NCBI RefSeq assembly: GCF_946479755.1
Contig: NZ_CAMLHC010000012.1
Coordinates: 124,001-188,000 of the forward strand
Direction: 5' to 3'
Origin: an uncultured Chitinophaga sp.
GTDB lineage: Bacteria > Bacteroidota > Bacteroidia > Chitinophagales > Chitinophagaceae
DNA length: 64,000 nucleotides
The notes under the pieces are model-generated. The model had not been told where the DNA came from, searched no databases, and saw only the letters and a program-made list of their open reading frames with translations. Both the position numbers and the translations under genes were made by a program. Within the stretch, counting starts at the first letter, position 1, and each line of letters begins with the position of its first letter. Shown here one piece after another: positions 61,276-64,000 of this stretch.

Positions 61276-61473
61276 AGGAAATGATTTAGAGGGTGCGTTA
61301 AACACAAAACCGGACGCTTCAAACTAAACTGTTACCCGGGCCATTTGCATTCTTCCTGAAGTTACGCCGGTTTTGTGACCTGTCCAATAAATTGATAGAT
61401 ATAAAAAGTAATAATATTTATTTTTCAGGTAGCGGAATGGATCATTTGACGTTTTTACCTTGCAAAAGTTTAA

Positions 61474-61683
61474 TTATTCCAGCACTTCACACATAAAACC
61501 CTGTTTCTGCACAAAATCTATAATAATATTTTCAGTTACCTGGAGGTCCCCAATCCTGAGCACCCTGTCGCAGTCGTCGAGGTCCACGTGACAGCTGGCC
61601 ACCTCGAAGCTGGAGGTGATGGCCTGTATCATGGCTTGCTTTTCCTGGTGACTTCTGATATTGGTTTTGAAGATGCCTATCAT
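61474..61683 (-). CDS. Small HMA-like-fold protein without CxxC
   Basis: 69 residues: MIGIFKTNIRSHQE, a helix, then ASCHVDLDDCDRVLRIGD and a second helix ending GFMCEVLE. The alternating strand-helix-strand order and length resemble a heavy-metal-associated (ferredoxin-like) domain, but the CxxC metal motif is absent, so copper binding in the usual way is not expected. It lies 20 bp after the membrane protein and within a likely three-gene operon headed by the ECF sigma factor. Function unknown. Confidence 0.6.
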   Translation of the reverse strand: MIGIFKTNIRSHQEKQAMIQAITSSFEVASCHVDLDDCDRVLRIGDLQVTENIIIDFVQKQGFMCEVLE

Positions 61684-61703
61684 AGCGGAATGATTTAGGT
61701 GGG

Positions 61704-62102
61704 TTATGCTTCTTTGTTGTCCTGGTTGGCTTCGCGGGGATTGTCTTTCGGGTTGGTGAATTCCTCTTCGCGCCAGTCGAACCGGCGGGGATCGCAGTAG
61801 TTACGGAAGCGTTCCCGCATTTTCTCCCGTTGTTCGGGTGTCATGTTAGCCAGTTTTTCTTTCCATTCCTTGCGTTGGCGTCCCCATCCGCCGCCCCATT
61901 TGGCGCCCCCGGGTTTGTGGCCATGCCAGCCAAACAGCAGTTTACCCAGTACGAGCAGGCCAAGGGCTTGCCAGTAGGAGATAACGGGGCCGTGGAAAAG
62001 TTCTGGTATCAGGTTGTTCCACAACACTTGTGTGAGCAGGATCACGAGGGCAAAGAAGGTGATGCCTAACAAGATCAATCCTATTTTTTTGATGGGTCGC
62101 AT
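61704..62102 (-). CDS. Two-segment membrane protein next to the ECF sigma gene
   Basis: 132 residues. Two hydrophobic segments (about 8-30 and 42-59), then a Gly/Trp/His-rich linker (GWHGHKPGG, GGGWGRQ) and a charged helical tail with LANMTPEQREKMRERFRNY, read as MTPEQREKMRERF. Such MTPEQRE words recall the LTxxQ repeats of CpxP/Spy-like sensors, though only one copy is seen. Being 17 bp behind the sigma factor gene, it is in the position of a regulator (anti-sigma) and could be one, but it has no recognised anti-sigma domain. Confidence 0.72.
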   Translation of the reverse strand: MRPIKKIGLILLGITFFALVILLTQVLWNNLIPELFHGPVISYWQALGLLVLGKLLFGWHGHKPGGAKWGGGWGRQRKEWKEKLANMTPEQREKMRERFRNYCDPRRFDWREEEFTNPKDNPREANQDNKEA

Positions 62103-62119
62103 ATCTTGAATAATTTGAT

Positions 62120-62707
62120 TTAGTTATTAAATAGTTCCTGGTAAAGTTCTGCCAGCCGTTCCCGCAGATACAGTACTGCATAGCGTTTCCGGGACAACAG
62201 TGTATTTACGCCGACGCCTGTTTCTTCGCTCATTTCTTTAAAGGATTTCCCTTCCAGTTCATGTTGCAGAAAGACCTGTTTTTGTTCCGGCGGCAGTTCG
62301 TCGATCGCCTGTGTAATGGCTTCCGATATGATCTTCCGCGTCAGCGGGGTGTCGGCCTGTAAGTTTTCATCAGCAAGGATTTCCGGCAGGAAAAGGACTT
62401 CCTCTCCTTCAATTTCGCGCGTAAAGTCGGTGAAAGGCGTTTCTTTTTTCTTGCGGAACCAGTCGGTGATACGGTTGCGCGTCACGGCAAACAGCCATCC
62501 GGTGATGGAGTCTATCTGGCTGCCCAGGCGCAGGTATTCGGTAAATTGATACAGTACGTCCTGCAATATGTCCTCCGCATCCGACGCGTTGTTGACACGC
62601 TGCCGGATGAAGTGCAGTAAACGCTTGCGTTCCTGCTTTACCGTAGCCTGTATGCGGTCGTTTTGCTCTTGGGCCATCATGCTGTTTGTGAGGAGCAACT
62701 GTTTCAT
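62120..62707 (-). CDS. ECF RNA polymerase sigma factor
   Basis: 195 residues from ATG 62707; ATG at 62680 or 62677 is also possible. Region 2 shows HFIRQRVNNASDAEDILQDV, with ITGWLFAVTRNRITDWFRK, read as WLFAVTRNRITDWFRK, and region 4 shows LPPEQKQVFLQHELEG, GKSFKEMSEETG and TLLSRKRYAVLYLRE, read as NTLLSRKRYAVLYL. All typical of an ECF sigma-70. It heads a three-gene minus-strand operon with two small proteins of unknown role. Its targets are unknown; it is not next to a FecR-type gene or SusC, so it is not of the FecI type. Confidence 0.9.
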   Translation of the reverse strand: MKQLLLTNSMMAQEQNDRIQATVKQERKRLLHFIRQRVNNASDAEDILQDVLYQFTEYLRLGSQIDSITGWLFAVTRNRITDWFRKKKETPFTDFTREIEGEEVLFLPEILADENLQADTPLTRKIISEAITQAIDELPPEQKQVFLQHELEGKSFKEMSEETGVGVNTLLSRKRYAVLYLRERLAELYQELFNN

Positions 62708-62800
62708 CGTAATAAGGAAGACGAAACAGGGAAATCGATATTTTATTTTCCGGGAAAAAAATATCAGGGGCAACAAAACCGGCATCCATGGCGGTTATCC

Positions 62801-63430
62801 TCAGCTCTTCACCATCACGATGTATTTTTCCTTAAAGCTTTCTTCCGGAAAAATCTCGTAAAGCTCCAGCAACCGCGGTTTAACGCCGCTTTCGGAGATT
62901 TCCTGCGCCAGGTCGCCGCCTTTCAGGCAGATCAGTCCTTTTTCGAACTGTTTGCCGGGCACGGCCGATTTTTTCAGGAGAGGTTTGCTCCACCGCCAGA
63001 GGTCGGCCAGCGGGGCTACCGCCCTTGATACAACGATATCGAATTTACGGTTTTTAATTTCTTCCACGCGGGTATGCGCGCTGGTAACGTTTTTCAGGCC
63101 GAGCGCTTCGGAAACGCCCTGTACCACCTTGATTTTTTTGCCGATGGAGTCTACCAGGTGGAACTGTACTTCCGGGAAAAAGATGGCCAGCGGGATACCG
63201 GGGAAGCCACCTCCCGTGCCCAGGTCCAGTATCTGGGTGCCCGGCTGGAAATCTGCAATGGCCGCTATGCTCAGGGAATGCAGCACATGCCGCTCATACA
63301 GGGAGTCAATGTCTTTCCGGGAGATGACGTTGATCTTTCCGTTCCATTCCTCATATAATCCTTTCAGGGCTTCCAACTGTTGCAACTGGGCAGGCGTAAA
63401 ATCACTGAAGTACTTTAATACAATTTCCAT
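62801..63430 (-). CDS. rsmG: 16S rRNA (guanine-527-N7)-methyltransferase
   Basis: Methylates G527 of 16S rRNA. 209 residues. SAM-binding ILDLGTGGGFPGIPLA and the acidic LVDSIGKKIKV follow the family pattern, as does VSRAVAPLADLWRW. The gene is 93 bp upstream of the sigma factor on the same strand and ends the rRNA-modifying unit. Confidence 0.95.
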   Translation of the reverse strand: MEIVLKYFSDFTPAQLQQLEALKGLYEEWNGKINVISRKDIDSLYERHVLHSLSIAAIADFQPGTQILDLGTGGGFPGIPLAIFFPEVQFHLVDSIGKKIKVVQGVSEALGLKNVTSAHTRVEEIKNRKFDIVVSRAVAPLADLWRWSKPLLKKSAVPGKQFEKGLICLKGGDLAQEISESGVKPRLLELYEIFPEESFKEKYIVMVKS

Positions 63431-63466
63431 GGCGCAAAAGTAAAGAATTGGCCTTTATAAAACGAC

Positions 63467-63491
63467 GAATGGCGGAGTATCTCCGCCATTC
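63467..63491 (-). terminator. Terminator after the glycosyltransferase gene
   Basis: Perfect 11-bp stem GAATGGCGGAG (63467-63477) with 63481-63491, TAT loop, T-rich tail on the minus strand. 24 bp after the gene's stop codon. Confidence 0.78.
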
Positions 63492-63514
63492 TGTTATCTT
63501 TTCAGGCAGATGAC

Positions 63515-64000
63515 CTACCATTTGTTTTTAGACCTGAACATCAGTGCCGGTGTGAATATGATGTAATACAGCACCATAAAAATGTCCATCAGCCAGCTGA
63601 ACTTGAAAAGATCGCTCTCGTCGAGCCGGCGCATGGCCGAGTAGGTGATAATGGACTGTATCAGCACTTTGCCTGCGAAGATGCCCAGCACATACCACAG
63701 GATGGGCGGCGGGAAAAACAGCGCGAAGATCAGGGCCGGATAAAACAGGAAATGCGTCAGGGAAAACAGGCCCAGCACAAACTTATGCCCGAAGCGGTAG
63801 TGTTTGCCGGTGGACATATGCCTGGTTTTTTGCCTGAACCAGCTTTTCCAGCTCAACTTAGGCTCGGAGTAGGTAAAGGCCTGCTTGTCGATCACCACCC
63901 CCACGTTTTTACGGTTAGCGGCGGAATTGACGAACAGGTCATCGTCGCCGCTGGCGAGATGCTGATGGCTGGTGAAACCTTTGTGCCGGAAAAACAGCTC
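63515..64000 (-). CDS. Family 2 glycosyltransferase, membrane-bound, C-terminal part
   Basis: Runs off the right edge of the window, so the N-terminus is missing; 161 residues are visible. It reads HKGFTSHQHLASGDDDLFVN, then SWFRQKTRHMSTGKHY, both typical of processive GT-2 enzymes: a DDD-like acid motif and a QxxRW-like segment (QKTRH). Two or three hydrophobic segments follow at the end (FVLGLFSLTHFLFYPALIF, read as SLTHFLFYPALIF, and WLMDIFMVLYYIIF). Likely inner-membrane glycosyl transfer in surface polysaccharide synthesis; sugar and acceptor unknown. Confidence 0.8.
   Translation of the reverse strand, partial: ELFFRHKGFTSHQHLASGDDDLFVNSAANRKNVGVVIDKQAFTYSEPKLSWKSWFRQKTRHMSTGKHYRFGHKFVLGLFSLTHFLFYPALIFALFFPPPILWYVLGIFAGKVLIQSIITYSAMRRLDESDLFKFSWLMDIFMVLYYIIFTPALMFRSKNKW

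Overview
The window looks like chromosomal DNA of a gliding, polysaccharide-using member of Bacteroidota, most likely Chitinophagaceae and Chitinophaga-like. The evidence is a full-length SprA translocon protein of the type IX secretion system (T9SS), proteins with the gliding-motility-associated C-terminal domain, a SusC/SusD pair, futalosine-pathway menaquinone genes, balanced GC content, and promoters of the Bacteroidota type (TTG or TTTG, about 18-21 nt, then TAnnTTTG). I saw no rRNA, tRNA, CRISPR array, prophage or transposase.

Layout. 1-4740: end of a PorD-like gene, a DUF4296 lipoprotein, both subunits of a 3-oxoacid CoA-transferase, a class IV aminotransferase and a photolyase. 4989-8761: mqnB-mqnD, queD, folE, fabD. 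8845-11778: two GNAT acetyltransferases, a DinB protein and a Nudix-fold regulator whose catalytic box is degenerate. 11863-17614: three tandem TPR sensor kinase paralogues, of which only the first keeps the kinase residues. 17619-26736: fabH, ruvA, sprA. 26907-31086: a Cys-containing mini-protein, a TonB-dependent receptor and an Asp-box lipoprotein that may form one uptake module. 31163-39475 (minus strand): a possible tiny aromatic-rich protein, an SDR, two large PKD/T9SS-sorted surface proteins, an alpha/beta hydrolase and lnt. 39476-44689: a long non-coding leader with a candidate structured RNA, then susC and susD. 44764-54150 (mostly minus): guaB, dprA broken by an in-frame TGA, an e(P4) acid phosphatase, a PorE-like protein, queE, folD and pckA. 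54153-59466: pepP, pssA, purS, rsmI and an M1 peptidase. 59532-64000 (minus): patatin, DinB, an ECF sigma operon, rsmG and a partial glycosyltransferase.

How the genes work together. T9SS and gliding genes (PorD-like, SprA, PorE-like) and two likely T9SS cargo proteins are scattered through the window. QueD and QueE with FolE supply the 7-deazapurine (queuosine) route; FolE also feeds folate, where FolD acts. FabD and FabH start fatty acid synthesis, and PssA and Lnt act in envelope lipid and lipoprotein maturation.

The observations I rate highest are the kinase plus two pseudokinases array, the candidate structured RNA before susC, the dprA nonsense codon, the ECF sigma operon with two unfamiliar partners, the Cys-rich protein/TonB/Asp-box module, and several families of intergenic inverted repeats, one of which appears to donate part of a promoter.
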